Positions 1 through 9,257 of a stretch of 64,000 nucleotides of DNA are shown here, piece by piece (within the stretch, counting starts at the first letter, position 1; the number at the start of each line of letters is the position of its first letter). The position numbers were made by a program, and so were the translations under genes. The DNA comes from Sphingobium sp. CECT 9361. GTDB lineage: Bacteria; Pseudomonadota; Alphaproteobacteria; Sphingomonadales; Sphingomonadaceae. Location: the NCBI RefSeq assembly GCF_918741285.1, contig NZ_CAKKNC010000003.1, positions 124,001 through 188,000 on the forward strand. Reading direction: 5' to 3'. The notes below the pieces were generated by a model. The model searched no databases and had not been told where the DNA came from. It saw only the letters and a list, made by a program, of their open reading frames with translations.

Positions 1-85
1 CCCGACCGAGCGCGGCGGCAAAACCAGGTTCTATGGTCGCCAGCGCGTCCAGACTTTCACGTATTTGCTCGGGGCTGGATACCAC
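1..85 (-). CDS. Possible N-terminus of a DNA-3-methyladenine glycosylase-like protein (partial)
   Basis: Twenty-eight codons are visible on the minus strand from a GTG at 83-85, running off the left edge. The translation contains [19 protein letters not shown] followed by an Ala-rich helix. From memory this resembles the N-terminus of AlkA-like DNA-3-methyladenine glycosylases of sphingomonads, which is weak evidence. An in-frame stop lies just upstream of the GTG. The gene would be divergent from the ferredoxin at 194. The identification is tentative because the catalytic HhH-GPD region is outside the window. Confidence 0.3.
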   Translation of the reverse strand, partial: MVSSPEQIRESLDALATIEPGFAAALGR

Positions 86-193
86 GGATTAACTTTCCCA
101 ATCTTCGCCCGGTGCGCATCAAAAATGCGTGTGAGCCTTGATTTCCTTGCTGCCAACCGCAATAGGCGCTGCAAGACTTTAGGGAGTGCGTAT

Positions 194-511
194 ATGCCGA
201 AGCTGATTGTGGTCAACCGTGCGGGCGAAGAGAAGTCCGTTGAAGGCGATACGGGCCTGTCCGTGATGGAAGTCATCCGCGACAACGGGTTTGACGAGCT
301 GCTGGCGCTCTGCGGTGGATGCTGCTCCTGTGCGACATGCCATGTATATGTCGATCCGGCATTTGAGGCAGCGTTGCCTGCGCTGAGCGAAGACGAAGAC
401 GATCTGCTCGACAGTTCCGATCATCGTAACGAAACCAGTCGCTTGTCCTGCCAGATTGTCCTGACAGATGCGCTGGAAGGCCTCAAAGTAACGATCGCGC
501 CTGAAGATTGA
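194..511 (+). CDS. [2Fe-2S] ferredoxin, adrenodoxin/plant type
   Basis: A 105-residue cytoplasmic electron carrier. The four cluster ligands are visible as C40-x5-C46-x2-C49 and C86, the spacing of vertebrate/bacterial adrenodoxin-like ferredoxins that deliver electrons to P450s or Rieske oxygenases. I chose the ATG at 194 because the protein from there ([18 protein letters not shown]) matches the usual start of this family; the open frame extends further upstream without family-like sequence. A strong intrinsic terminator follows at 550-588. It is a single-gene unit, so its redox partner cannot be read from context. It could serve the P450 near 32 kb, but that is inference only. Confidence 0.9.
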   Translation: MPKLIVVNRAGEEKSVEGDTGLSVMEVIRDNGFDELLALCGGCCSCATCHVYVDPAFEAALPALSEDEDDLLDSSDHRNETSRLSCQIVLTDALEGLKVTIAPED

Positions 512-549
512 TTTCGGAACCTTGTTGCTAGGCGACGTGACCGATCAAT

Positions 550-588
550 AAAAAGCCCGCCTGCGACGGTGTCGCAGGCGGGCTTTTT
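550..588. terminator. Bidirectional intrinsic terminator
   Basis: A perfect inverted repeat with 17-nt arms (aaaagcccgcctgcgac and its complement) and a 3-nt loop (ggt). It is A-rich on the left and ends in a run of T on the right. It lies between the convergent ferredoxin gene (+) and rpoZ (-), so it probably stops both transcripts. Confidence 0.9.
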
Positions 589-621
589 GCATCCTCTCCG
601 ATGCAGTTGGACGCGGCTGGT

Positions 622-966
622 TCAGCCGTCGTAATCGCCGCCGATATTCTGGTTACGCGGCGGCGCAGCGGCGGTGAGACGCAACGCCTCGGCCGATTGC
701 GACAGCGAACCGATTTCGTCTGGCGTATCGTCGTCGTCGATCTGAACCTTCTGCAGGCTGCCGATCAGCGAATCATGCAATTCATGCGGCAAGACGGTCT
801 CGTCCGCGATCTCGCGCAAGGCTACTACGGGGTTCTTGTCCCGGTCGCGGTCGACGGTCAATTCGGCACCGCCGGAAATTTCCCGCGCGCGCTGGGCGGC
901 GAGCAGGACGAGGTCGAAACGGTTGGTAACCTTGTCGACGCAATCTTCGACAGTAACGCGGGCCAT
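622..966 (-). CDS. rpoZ: DNA-directed RNA polymerase omega subunit
   Basis: A 114-residue protein starting [13 protein letters not shown], the conserved RpoZ opening. It continues with the [15 protein letters not shown] helix that folds around the beta-prime C-terminus. Omega helps assemble RNA polymerase and supports ppGpp binding. The C-terminal third after about residue 75 is an acidic, alphaproteobacteria-type extension. It is convergent with the ferredoxin gene across the terminator at 550-588. Position and length are normal for the family. Confidence 0.95.
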   Translation of the reverse strand: MARVTVEDCVDKVTNRFDLVLLAAQRAREISGGAELTVDRDRDKNPVVALREIADETVLPHELHDSLIGSLQKVQIDDDDTPDEIGSLSQSAEALRLTAAAPPRNQNIGGDYDG

Positions 967-1071
967 CGGGCCTCCTGAATCTGTTGATCTTATTGGAAGG
1001 CGGAACCGCTAGCAGCGACCGGCAAACAAGTCAATGAAACTGCGCTTTGGGGTCAAAAGTTCGGCAAGCCT

Positions 1072-2307
1072 ATGGCAACGGCCCTGAAAACAGCGCATGA
1101 AATGCCGATGGACGCCACAAGCGCAAGGATGAATCCCCAAGCCGACCATCAGGCGGCATGTACGCTGGAAGGCAATCATGTTGCGGTTATCGAGGACGGA
1201 CCGGATTTACAGGCGGCTCTGCTCGATTTGATCGAGAGCGCGCATACCAGCCTGAAGCTATGTTATTATATTTTTGAAAGCGATGCGAGTGGCCAATTGG
1301 TGCTGGGACGGCTGATCGCGGCGCTGGAACGCGGCGTAAAGGTAACGCTGATGGTCGATGCGTTTGGTGGAGCCAGTGCGCGCCCCGGCTTCTTCGATGC
1401 GTTGGTAAAGGCCGGCGGACATTTCGGCTGGTTCGGTGCGCGCCGTTCCACCCGCTACCTCATCCGCAATCATCAAAAACTGGCCATAGCCGACGATACC
1501 CGGGTGCTTATCGGCGGGTTTAATGTCGGTGACGCCTATTTTTGTAACGGGAAAGACTGCTGGCGCGATCTGGGATTGTCGTTGGAAGGGCCGCAGGTTG
1601 CGCACATGGTGCGATGGTACAGTGAACTGTGGCGCTGGACCGCCAGTCGGAAGCAGAGTTTCCGTCTGTTGCGCGCGCTCGTGCGGCGTCGGAGATTGCG
1701 GGCCGGGGCATCGCCTGAAGCGCCGTTCCAATGGCTGATTGGTGGCCCGACGCGGCGCTTGTCGCCATGGGCGCAAGTTTTGAAGCGTGATCTTGATCTT
1801 GGTCGCCGCCTCGACATGATCGAAGCCTATTTTTCGCCGGGGCAGGGCATGTTGCGGCGGATCAAACGGCTCGCGCGCCGCGATGGCGCCCGTATCATTT
1901 TACCCGCGAAGTCCGACAACGGCGCAACAATTGCTGCGTCCAGGCTTCTATACGGGCCGCTGCTCAAGCGAGGCATCGGCATTTACGAATATCTGCCCTG
2001 CAAGCTTCATATGAAACTCGTTGTCATCGACAATACCGTCTATATCGGCTCCGCCAATTTCGACATGCGCAGCCTGTTCCTCAACCTGGAACTTATGCTG
2101 CGCATCGAAGACGCCGCTTTTGCAGCGCAGGTGCGGGCGATGATCGACCGGCGGCAGGCGGAGAGCGAACATATCACGCCGGAAGTCCATAGAGCGCGAC
2201 GAGGGCCGCTGACATTGCTTAAAGGCTGGATCAGCTATCTGCTCGTCGGGGTGATGGATTATACCGTGACGCGCGGCCTCAATTTCCGCGATCCGAACGC
2301 GGACTAA
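1072..2307 (+). CDS. Phospholipase D-like / cardiolipin synthase family protein
   Basis: A 411-residue PLD-superfamily protein with two HKD motifs, H134-x-K136-x4-D141 (HQKLAIAD) and H313-x-K315-x4-D320 (HMKLVVID). Each is followed by the usual small-residue segment (IGGFNVGDAYF and IGSANFDMRS). Two HKD motifs in one chain fit bacterial cardiolipin synthases of the ClsB/ClsC kind, which lack N-terminal membrane helices, and also other phosphatidyltransferases. No signal peptide is seen. A hydrophobic stretch near residues 385-395 might contact the membrane. It is monocistronic, ending at the hairpin at 2319-2356. The exact substrate is not determined by sequence. Confidence 0.85.
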   Translation: MATALKTAHEMPMDATSARMNPQADHQAACTLEGNHVAVIEDGPDLQAALLDLIESAHTSLKLCYYIFESDASGQLVLGRLIAALERGVKVTLMVDAFGGASARPGFFDALVKAGGHFGWFGARRSTRYLIRNHQKLAIADDTRVLIGGFNVGDAYFCNGKDCWRDLGLSLEGPQVAHMVRWYSELWRWTASRKQSFRLLRALVRRRRLRAGASPEAPFQWLIGGPTRRLSPWAQVLKRDLDLGRRLDMIEAYFSPGQGMLRRIKRLARRDGARIILPAKSDNGATIAASRLLYGPLLKRGIGIYEYLPCKLHMKLVVIDNTVYIGSANFDMRSLFLNLELMLRIEDAAFAAQVRAMIDRRQAESEHITPEVHRARRGPLTLLKGWISYLLVGVMDYTVTRGLNFRDPNAD

Positions 2308-2318
2308 GACTGCCCCGT

Positions 2319-2356
2319 AAGTCGTTCGTCCTGAGAGGCTCCCGGACGAACGACTT
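2319..2356. terminator. Hairpin terminator between the PLD gene and gltB
   Basis: A perfect 13-nt inverted repeat (aagtcgttcgtcc ... ggacgaacgactt) with a 12-nt loop sits between two convergent genes. The A/T tails are short (TT or AA only), so it may act as a bidirectional but not classical terminator. Confidence 0.65.
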
Positions 2357-2362
2357 TCAGGT

Positions 2363-5300
2363 TCATTCCGCCGCTACGGCGGCTTCCGCATCGCTTAAAG
2401 GGTGCTGCAGGCGGTTGAGCATTTCTTTGGGACACACCTGCCAGAAATGTCCGCGCCAGCGATCCCAATCATCGAGGATGGTATGCGACCAGCGACTGTC
2501 GGTGCGTACGGCATGTTCTGCGATGAGAGCCTTGAGCACCGCTTCCCAATGTGCGCTGTCCAGCCGTTGCCAAACGATGCCTTCGGGATTGGCGCGCGCC
2601 GGGAAGCTGCCGTCTTCGTCGAGGATGAACGCTATGCCGCCGGTCATGCCTGCGCCGAAGTTGGCGCCCGTCGCCCCCAGGATTACGGCCGTTCCGCCTG
2701 TCATGTATTCACAGCCATTGGCACCGCACCCTTCGACAACGACCTGCGCGCCGGAGTTGCGGACAGCAAAGCGCTCGCCAGCCTGCCCTGCGGCGAACAA
2801 CTTGCCGGCTGTTGCGCCGTACAGCACCGTATTGCCAAGGATCGTGTTGTCCTTGGTCACCAGCGGAGAACTCACCATCGGGCGTACAGAGATGATGCCG
2901 CCTGACAGGCCCTTGCCGACATAATCGTTGGCGTCCCCGAAGACTTCCAGCGTTATGCCCTTGCACAAGAATGCGCCGAGCGACTGCCCCGCCGATCCGC
3001 GCAGGCGAACAGTCAGATGGCCGTCGTTCAATGCGGTCATGCCGAACTTGCTTGTGACTTCCGAAGACAGCCGCGTGCCGACCGCACGGTGCGTATTCCG
3101 TACGGTATAGGTGAGCTGCATCTTCTCACCACGCTCGAACACGGCCTTAGCATCGTTGAGCATTTGCGCGTCGAGGCTGTCGGGGACGGCGTTGCGATAG
3201 GTCGATAGACTGAACCGGCGTTCCTCATCGCTGGCGTCGACCTTTGCAAGGATCGGGTTGAGATCGAGATCGTCGAGATGCTCTGCGCCGCGACTGACTT
3301 GCTTGAGCAATTCGGTGCGACCGATGACCTCGTCCAGACTGCGGAAGCCAAGCCGCGCGAGGATTTCGCGCACTTCCTCGGCGATGAAGGTCATCAGGTT
3401 GATGACCTTTTCCGGGGTGCCGGTAAACTTGTCGCGCAGGCGCTGATCCTGTACGCACACGCCCACGGGGCAGGTGTTGCTGTGGCACTGGCGCACCATG
3501 ATGCAGCCCATTGCGACGAGGCTGAGCGTTCCGATTCCGAACTCTTCCGCGCCCAATATCGCCGCGATCACGATGTCGCGCCCGGTCTTGAGGCCGCCAT
3601 CGGTACGCAGCCGCACCCGGTGGCGCAGGCCGTTGAGGGTCAGCACCTGATTGGCTTCCGACAGGCCCATTTCCCAAGGCGTTCCAGCATATTTGATGCT
3701 GGTCTGGGGGGATGCACCGGTGCCGCCGACATGGCCCGCGATTAGGATGACGTCGGCATGTGCTTTTGCCACGCCCGCCGCGACTGTGCCAATCCCGGCC
3801 TGGCTTACCAGCTTGACGCAGACGCGCGCGCGCGGGTTGATCTGCTTGAGGTCATAGATAAGCTGAGCCAAATCCTCGATCGAATAGATGTCGTGATGCG
3901 GCGGTGGGGAGATCAGCGTCACGCCGGGCGTCGAATGGCGCAGCTTGGCGATGAACTCGGTGACTTTGAAACCCGGCAACTGGCCGCCTTCGCCGGGCTT
4001 CGCACCTTGCGCGACCTTGATCTCCAGCTCTTCGGCTGCGCCCAGATATTCGGCATGAACGCCAAAGCGGCCCGACGCGATTTGTTTGATGACCGAGTTG
4101 GCGTTGTCGCCATTCTGATAGGGCTTGAAGCGGTTGGCGTCCTCGCCGCCTTCGCCGCTGACGGCTTTCGCGCCGATCCGGTTCATGGCTATGGCCAGTG
4201 TTTCATGCGCTTCGGGTGAAAGCGCCCCAAGCGACATGCCCGGCGTTACGAAACGCTTGCGGATTTCCGTGGTGGCTTCGACTTCGTCGATGGCCACCGC
4301 TTCGCGGGCGAAGTTGAATTCCAGCAAGTCGCGCAGATAGACGGGCGGCAAGTCGCGCACGCCACGTGAGAATTGCAGATAGCTGGAATAGCTGTCGGTC
4401 GCGACGGCCGTTTGCAACAGATGCATGAGTTGCGCGGAGTAAGCATGGCTTTCGCCGCCGTTCCGCTGGCGGTAGAAGCCGCCGATGGGCAATTTCACGA
4501 TCGCGGCATCATAGGCCGCTTCGTGGCGTAGGATCGCATTATAGTGAAGCGAGGCGTAGCCTTCGCCCGATATCTTGGTAGGCATGCCGGGGAACAGATC
4601 GTTGACCAGCGCGCGCGATAAGCCGACGGCTTCAAAATTATAGCCGCCCCGATAGGAGCTGATGACCGCAATGCCCATCTTGGACATGATTTTGAGCAGC
4701 CCTTCGCAGATCGCGGAGCGATAGCGTTCGATTGCGTCGTCCTGTGTGATTTCTCCAAACAGACCGCGCGCGTGGCGGTCTGCAATACAGGCTTCTGCCA
4801 GATAGGCGTTCACTGTCGTCGCGCCGACACCGATCAACACCGCGAAATAATGCGTATCCAAACATTCGGCTGAGCGGACGTTAATGGATGCGTAAGAGCG
4901 CAGCCCCTTGCGGACCAGATGCGTATGGACTGCGGCTGCTGCCAGCACCATCGCAATGCCCACCCGATCCGCACTGACGGACTCGTCGGTCAGGAACAGT
5001 TCGGTGTGCCCTTCGCGCACGGCCTGCTCGGCTTCTTCACGGATACGAGCGATGGCAGCGCGCAACTGCTCCTGTCCGCCGGCCGCAGGGAAAGTGCAGT
5101 CGATTTCGGCAACTGCGGCGCCGAAATGCGCCTTCAATTGCGTCCATGCCTTGCACGTCAAGACCGGCGCATCCAGTACCAGCACATGGCCCTGCTGCGC
5201 GTCGTCCTCCAGGATGTTGGCGAGGTTGGAGAAGCGTGTCTTCAGGCTCATCACATGCCGTTCGCGCAACGGATCGATGGGCGGATTGGTAACCTGACTG

Positions 5301-6886
5301 AAGTTCTGGCGGAAAAAATGGCTGATGGTACGCGGTTTGTCCGAAATGACGGCAAGCGGCGTATCGTCGCCCATCGATCCGATGGCTTCCTTCGCATCCT
5401 CGACCATGGGGGCCAGGATCAGTTCAAGATCTTCCAGCGTCATGTTCGCGGCGACTTGACGCCGGGTCAGTTCCGCCTTGTCCCATGACGGTAAGGCGTC
5501 AGGGGCAGGGGTGGGCAAGTCTTTCGCGAAAAGGAAATCCTTCACATAGTCGGCATAAGGCCGCTCGGAAGCGATCCGGTCCTTGATCTGACGGTCGTAA
5601 TAGAGTTCACCTTCGGCCAGATCGATAGCGATCATTTCGCCCGGACCCATGCGGCCCTTGCGCAGCACCGTGGTTTCCGGAACCACGACCATTCCGGTTT
5701 CGGACCCCACGATCAGCAGATTGTCGGACGTAAGCGTATAGCGCAGCGGGCGCAGCGCGTTGCGGTCTACCCCGGCCACGACCCAGCGGCCATCGGTCAT
5801 CGCCAGCGCAGCGGGGCCATCCCACGGTTCCATGACGGATGCGAGATAGTTGTACATGTTGAGATGCGATTCGGGCGTGTCGGCGCCGCCTTGCCATGCT
5901 TCGGGTACGAGCATGATTTTGGCGGTGGGCGCGTCACGTCCAGCGCGGCAGATCGCTTCGAATACTGCATCGAGCGCGGCTGTATCGGATGCGCCCGCCG
6001 GGATGACCGGCTTGATATCTTCGGACTGCTCGCCGAACGCCAGCGAAGCCATCTTGATTTCGTGGCTCTTCATCCAGTTCTTGTTGCCGCGGATCGTGTT
6101 GATCTCGCCATTATGGGCAAGCGTGCGGAACGGCTGGGCCAGCCACCACTGCGGGAAGGTGTTGGTGGAATAGCGCTGATGGAAGATCGCGACACGGCTT
6201 TCGAACCGCTCATCCTGCAAGTCGGGGTAGAAGACCGAAAGCGATTCCGCGAGGAACAATCCTTTGTAGATGATCGAGCGGCAGGACAGTGAGCAAACAT
6301 AGAAATCGTTGATCTGCGCAGCAACGACCTTCTTCTCCACCCGGCGGCGGATAAGGTAGAGATCCTTTTCGAACTCGGCCATGTCGCGCTCTTCGGGCAT
6401 CGGCCCGGCGATCATGATCTGCTCGATTTCCGGGCGCGTGCGTTGCGCCTTGTCGCCGATGACGGACACGTCAACCGGCACCTGGCGCCAGCCGTAGATC
6501 TTGTACCCGGCGTCGATCAGTTCGCTCTCGACGATGGTGCGGCAGGTCTCCTGCGCGGACAGGTCCGTGCGGGGCAGGAAGACCATGCCGACCGCGAGGC
6601 GGTTGGGCAGGGGCTTATGCCCGCTGTCGGCAATCGCATCGTCGAAGAAGCGGACGGGCAGGTCGACATGGATGCCTGCGCCATCACCGGTCTTGCCATC
6701 GGCATCGACGGCACCGCGATGCCACACGGCCTTGAGCGCATCGATCGCCGAGGCGACCACGCGGCGGCTGGGCTTGCCATCGGTCGCGGCGACAAGGCCC
6801 ACGCCGCAGGCGTCGCCCTCGAACTCGGGACGATACATGCCGGTTTCGGCAAGGCGGAGGCGTTCGGATTCCATGTGGTCCATCAT
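2363..6886 (-). CDS. gltB: Glutamate synthase (NADPH) large subunit
   Basis: A 1507-residue GOGAT alpha subunit that transfers the amide nitrogen of glutamine to 2-oxoglutarate. The N-terminal class II amidotransferase begins after a propeptide, with the nucleophile at C27 in EGDACGVG. The central FMN-binding synthase domain carries the [3Fe-4S] ligands C1128, C1134 and C1139 (CIMVRQCHSNTC). The Gly-rich GXGXG beta-helix domain is C-terminal. Full length is typical. Its start overlaps the stop of the DUF2059 gene by 4 nt, so it is the last gene of a gltD-DUF2059-gltB operon. Confidence 0.97.
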   Translation of the reverse strand: MMDHMESERLRLAETGMYRPEFEGDACGVGLVAATDGKPSRRVVASAIDALKAVWHRGAVDADGKTGDGAGIHVDLPVRFFDDAIADSGHKPLPNRLAVGMVFLPRTDLSAQETCRTIVESELIDAGYKIYGWRQVPVDVSVIGDKAQRTRPEIEQIMIAGPMPEERDMAEFEKDLYLIRRRVEKKVVAAQINDFYVCSLSCRSIIYKGLFLAESLSVFYPDLQDERFESRVAIFHQRYSTNTFPQWWLAQPFRTLAHNGEINTIRGNKNWMKSHEIKMASLAFGEQSEDIKPVIPAGASDTAALDAVFEAICRAGRDAPTAKIMLVPEAWQGGADTPESHLNMYNYLASVMEPWDGPAALAMTDGRWVVAGVDRNALRPLRYTLTSDNLLIVGSETGMVVVPETTVLRKGRMGPGEMIAIDLAEGELYYDRQIKDRIASERPYADYVKDFLFAKDLPTPAPDALPSWDKAELTRRQVAANMTLEDLELILAPMVEDAKEAIGSMGDDTPLAVISDKPRTISHFFRQNFSQVTNPPIDPLRERHVMSLKTRFSNLANILEDDAQQGHVLVLDAPVLTCKAWTQLKAHFGAAVAEIDCTFPAAGGQEQLRAAIARIREEAEQAVREGHTELFLTDESVSADRVGIAMVLAAAAVHTHLVRKGLRSYASINVRSAECLDTHYFAVLIGVGATTVNAYLAEACIADRHARGLFGEITQDDAIERYRSAICEGLLKIMSKMGIAVISSYRGGYNFEAVGLSRALVNDLFPGMPTKISGEGYASLHYNAILRHEAAYDAAIVKLPIGGFYRQRNGGESHAYSAQLMHLLQTAVATDSYSSYLQFSRGVRDLPPVYLRDLLEFNFAREAVAIDEVEATTEIRKRFVTPGMSLGALSPEAHETLAIAMNRIGAKAVSGEGGEDANRFKPYQNGDNANSVIKQIASGRFGVHAEYLGAAEELEIKVAQGAKPGEGGQLPGFKVTEFIAKLRHSTPGVTLISPPPHHDIYSIEDLAQLIYDLKQINPRARVCVKLVSQAGIGTVAAGVAKAHADVILIAGHVGGTGASPQTSIKYAGTPWEMGLSEANQVLTLNGLRHRVRLRTDGGLKTGRDIVIAAILGAEEFGIGTLSLVAMGCIMVRQCHSNTCPVGVCVQDQRLRDKFTGTPEKVINLMTFIAEEVREILARLGFRSLDEVIGRTELLKQVSRGAEHLDDLDLNPILAKVDASDEERRFSLSTYRNAVPDSLDAQMLNDAKAVFERGEKMQLTYTVRNTHRAVGTRLSSEVTSKFGMTALNDGHLTVRLRGSAGQSLGAFLCKGITLEVFGDANDYVGKGLSGGIISVRPMVSSPLVTKDNTILGNTVLYGATAGKLFAAGQAGERFAVRNSGAQVVVEGCGANGCEYMTGGTAVILGATGANFGAGMTGGIAFILDEDGSFPARANPEGIVWQRLDSAHWEAVLKALIAEHAVRTDSRWSHTILDDWDRWRGHFWQVCPKEMLNRLQHPLSDAEAAVAAE

Positions 6887-7638
6887 TGCGTGACCTTCTT
6901 CGAGTCTAAGCCGATGAGCGCTTCCAAGCGCTGCCGTTCGGCTGGGGTGAGATCCTTGTAGGTCCGCGGCTTAGGCAACGTTCCCATTTCGGTAACGGAC
7001 TTCTGCAAGATCTCGGGCATGGCACGCATCATTTCAGGCATCATCGCCTGCACCTTGCCGATGTAATGGGGGTCGGCAGCCAACTCCATGAAACCAGAGC
7101 CAAATTTGGCGCCGGTGGGCGTTTTCATGAAAGCACTAATCTCGCCCAGCTCTGCTGCATTGTAACGGCTGGCGAAGGCTTCAGCCATGCCTTCCCGCAT
7201 GTCAGGCTCAAAGCGGCCCATGAACTGGCCGAGGGCAGGCATCATGGTATTGAGCATGACATCCATGCGCTTGCGGAAATTCGGATCCAAGATCGCCATG
7301 ATCTCCTCAATCGTAGCAGGATTGAGTGCATCAGCCTTGTCCGCTTCTATACCCCCCGCTTTGAGCAGGTCGCGGATGGGCATTTTTGTGAAGCTGTCCA
7401 TCATCGGTGCCATGATCTTCTGCATCATCGGACCCATCATCCTTGCCATCGTCCCGTCAGGCAGGATGATCAAAGCGATGGGTCGTGCCTGTGCCAGCAA
7501 TGCGGGATCGACAGGGGGAAGGGTGGATGCTCCCAGACCCGATGTTTCTGCAGCCGGTGCGGACGGGCCCACCTGCGCCATTGCAGTGGCTGGCATCGTC
7601 GTCGCCAGTGCTAAAGCTATCCAAGTCATGCGCATCAC
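6883..7638 (-). CDS. DUF2059-like exported Met-rich protein
   Basis: A 251-residue protein with a clear signal peptide (hydrophobic residues 5-19, cleavage near AMAQ). A helical, methionine-rich region follows (MARMMGPMMQKIMAPMM around residues 64-80), then a DUF2059-like segment (GMAEAFASRYNAAELGEISAFMKTP) of the kind found in small periplasmic proteins of unknown role. It overlaps gltD by 4 nt at its start and gltB by 4 nt at its end, so it is translationally coupled to both GOGAT subunits although it should be exported. The C-terminus carries a TPAERQRLEALIG helix. Function is unknown; a link to nitrogen metabolism rests only on the operon. Confidence 0.75.
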   Translation of the reverse strand: MMRMTWIALALATTMPATAMAQVGPSAPAAETSGLGASTLPPVDPALLAQARPIALIILPDGTMARMMGPMMQKIMAPMMDSFTKMPIRDLLKAGGIEADKADALNPATIEEIMAILDPNFRKRMDVMLNTMMPALGQFMGRFEPDMREGMAEAFASRYNAAELGEISAFMKTPTGAKFGSGFMELAADPHYIGKVQAMMPEMMRAMPEILQKSVTEMGTLPKPRTYKDLTPAERQRLEALIGLDSKKVTQ

Positions 7639-9086
7639 GCCGCCACCCGCTCACCCGCCTTCGCGCGGGCCTTGGTCTTTAGATATTTATGCATGTGGTC
7701 CGTCACATCGCGACCGTCGCGGATCGCCCAGACAACCAGCGATGCGCCGCGTACGATGTCGCCCGCTGCGAAGACGCCATCCATCGACGTCATCATCGTC
7801 TTGTGGTCGACCCGAAGCGTGCCCCAACGGGTGACCGAAAGGTCTTCCGCGCCGAACATTTTTGGCAGGTCTTCGGGGTCGAACCCCAGCGCCTTGATGA
7901 CCAGATCGGCCTCTATGCTATATTCGCTGCCCGGATCGGGTTCCGGCGCGCGGCGGCCCGAAGCGTCGGGCTGGCCCAGGCGCATGCCGGTGACTTTTAC
8001 GCCGGTGACATGCTCGGTCCCTTCAAATGCAATGGGGGCGGAGAGCCAGACAAACTCGACGCCTTCTTCCTCGGCATTGGCGACCTCTCGCTGCGATCCC
8101 GGCATATTCTCCCGGTCGCGACGATAGAGGCACTTTACCGATTTCGCGCCTTGCCGGATCGCGGTGCGGACGCAATCCATAGCCGTGTCGCCGCCGCCGA
8201 TGACGACGACATTCTTGCCCTTGGCATAGAGCGTCCCGTCCTCATGCTCGGGCACCGCATCGCCGAAGCTGGCGCGGTTAGAGGCCGTCAGGAAATCGAG
8301 CGCTTTCACGACGCCCTGCGCACCGATGCCGGGCGCGCGGATGTCGCGAGCCTTATAGACGCCTGTCGCGATCAGGATCGCGTCGTGGCGCTGCCTTAAC
8401 TCCTCCATCGTGGCGTCGCGACCGACTTCGAAGCCTTCGTGAAAGACGATGCCACCGTCCTTCAGGCGATTGACCCGACGCATGACAACGTCTTTTTCAA
8501 GCTTGAATCCCGGGATTCCGTAGGTCAGCAAGCCGCCCGCACGGTCGTGCCGGTCATAGACATGCACCTCATAACCCGATGCGCGCAAATACTCTGCGGT
8601 TGTCAAACCGGCCGGTCCTGCGCCGATGACGCCGACCGACTGGCCGCGCGCCGCGCCGGGTATCAGCGGCTCGACCCAGCCTTCTTTCCAGGCGGTGTCG
8701 GTAATGAACTTTTCCACACTGCCGATGGTGACGGCACCGTGACCGGAAAACTCGATAACGCAATTGCCTTCGCAAAGCCGATCCTGCGGACAGATGCGGC
8801 CGCAGATTTCAGGCATGGTCGATGTGGCGTTGGACAATTCATAGGCTTCGCGCAGACGCCCCTCGGCAGTCAGGCGCAACCAGTCGGGAATGTGGTTGTG
8901 CAGCGGACAATGCGTCGAACAATATGGGACACCGCATTGCGAACAGCGGGATGCTTGCTCCTCGGCATCGGGCATCGGAAAGCTGGTACTGATTTCGTTG
9001 AAATCCGTAGCGCGCGCATCGGCGGCGCGCTTTTCAGGGTAATGCTGCCCCTTGGTGACGAATTTCAGCATTGGCGTGTCGGCCAT
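7635..9086 (-). CDS. gltD: Glutamate synthase (NADPH) small subunit
   Basis: A 483-residue beta subunit that carries electrons from NADPH through FAD and [4Fe-4S] clusters to GltB. The N-terminal Cys-rich region holds CSQCGVPYC...HCPLHNHIPDW (about residues 46-68) and a second set (ICGRICPQDRLCEGNC). An FAD Rossmann motif (VGVIGAGPAGLTTAEYL, about 150-166) and an NADPH motif (VVVIGGGDTAMDCVRTA, about 290-306) follow. It is the first gene of the operon with the DUF2059 gene and gltB, with overlapping start/stop codons. Confidence 0.97.
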   Translation of the reverse strand: MADTPMLKFVTKGQHYPEKRAADARATDFNEISTSFPMPDAEEQASRCSQCGVPYCSTHCPLHNHIPDWLRLTAEGRLREAYELSNATSTMPEICGRICPQDRLCEGNCVIEFSGHGAVTIGSVEKFITDTAWKEGWVEPLIPGAARGQSVGVIGAGPAGLTTAEYLRASGYEVHVYDRHDRAGGLLTYGIPGFKLEKDVVMRRVNRLKDGGIVFHEGFEVGRDATMEELRQRHDAILIATGVYKARDIRAPGIGAQGVVKALDFLTASNRASFGDAVPEHEDGTLYAKGKNVVVIGGGDTAMDCVRTAIRQGAKSVKCLYRRDRENMPGSQREVANAEEEGVEFVWLSAPIAFEGTEHVTGVKVTGMRLGQPDASGRRAPEPDPGSEYSIEADLVIKALGFDPEDLPKMFGAEDLSVTRWGTLRVDHKTMMTSMDGVFAAGDIVRGASLVVWAIRDGRDVTDHMHKYLKTKARAKAGERVAA

Positions 9087-9257
9087 AGTCTCTGCTCCCC
9101 GCCCTAATGGCGCTGGACGCGGCCATATCGCCGGAAAGCCGCAGAGTCACGGGCTTTTTGCGATATAGGTCAGCAACACTGACTTATATTTGAGGGAAAG
9201 GGACAGATAAGGACGCCACTCCGTAACAATATTTCAAATATAACGGCCGTTCCGGAC

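Noticed and set aside
601..978. 125-codon plus-strand frame opposite rpoZ
   Set aside because: Antisense shadow of rpoZ with no family features.
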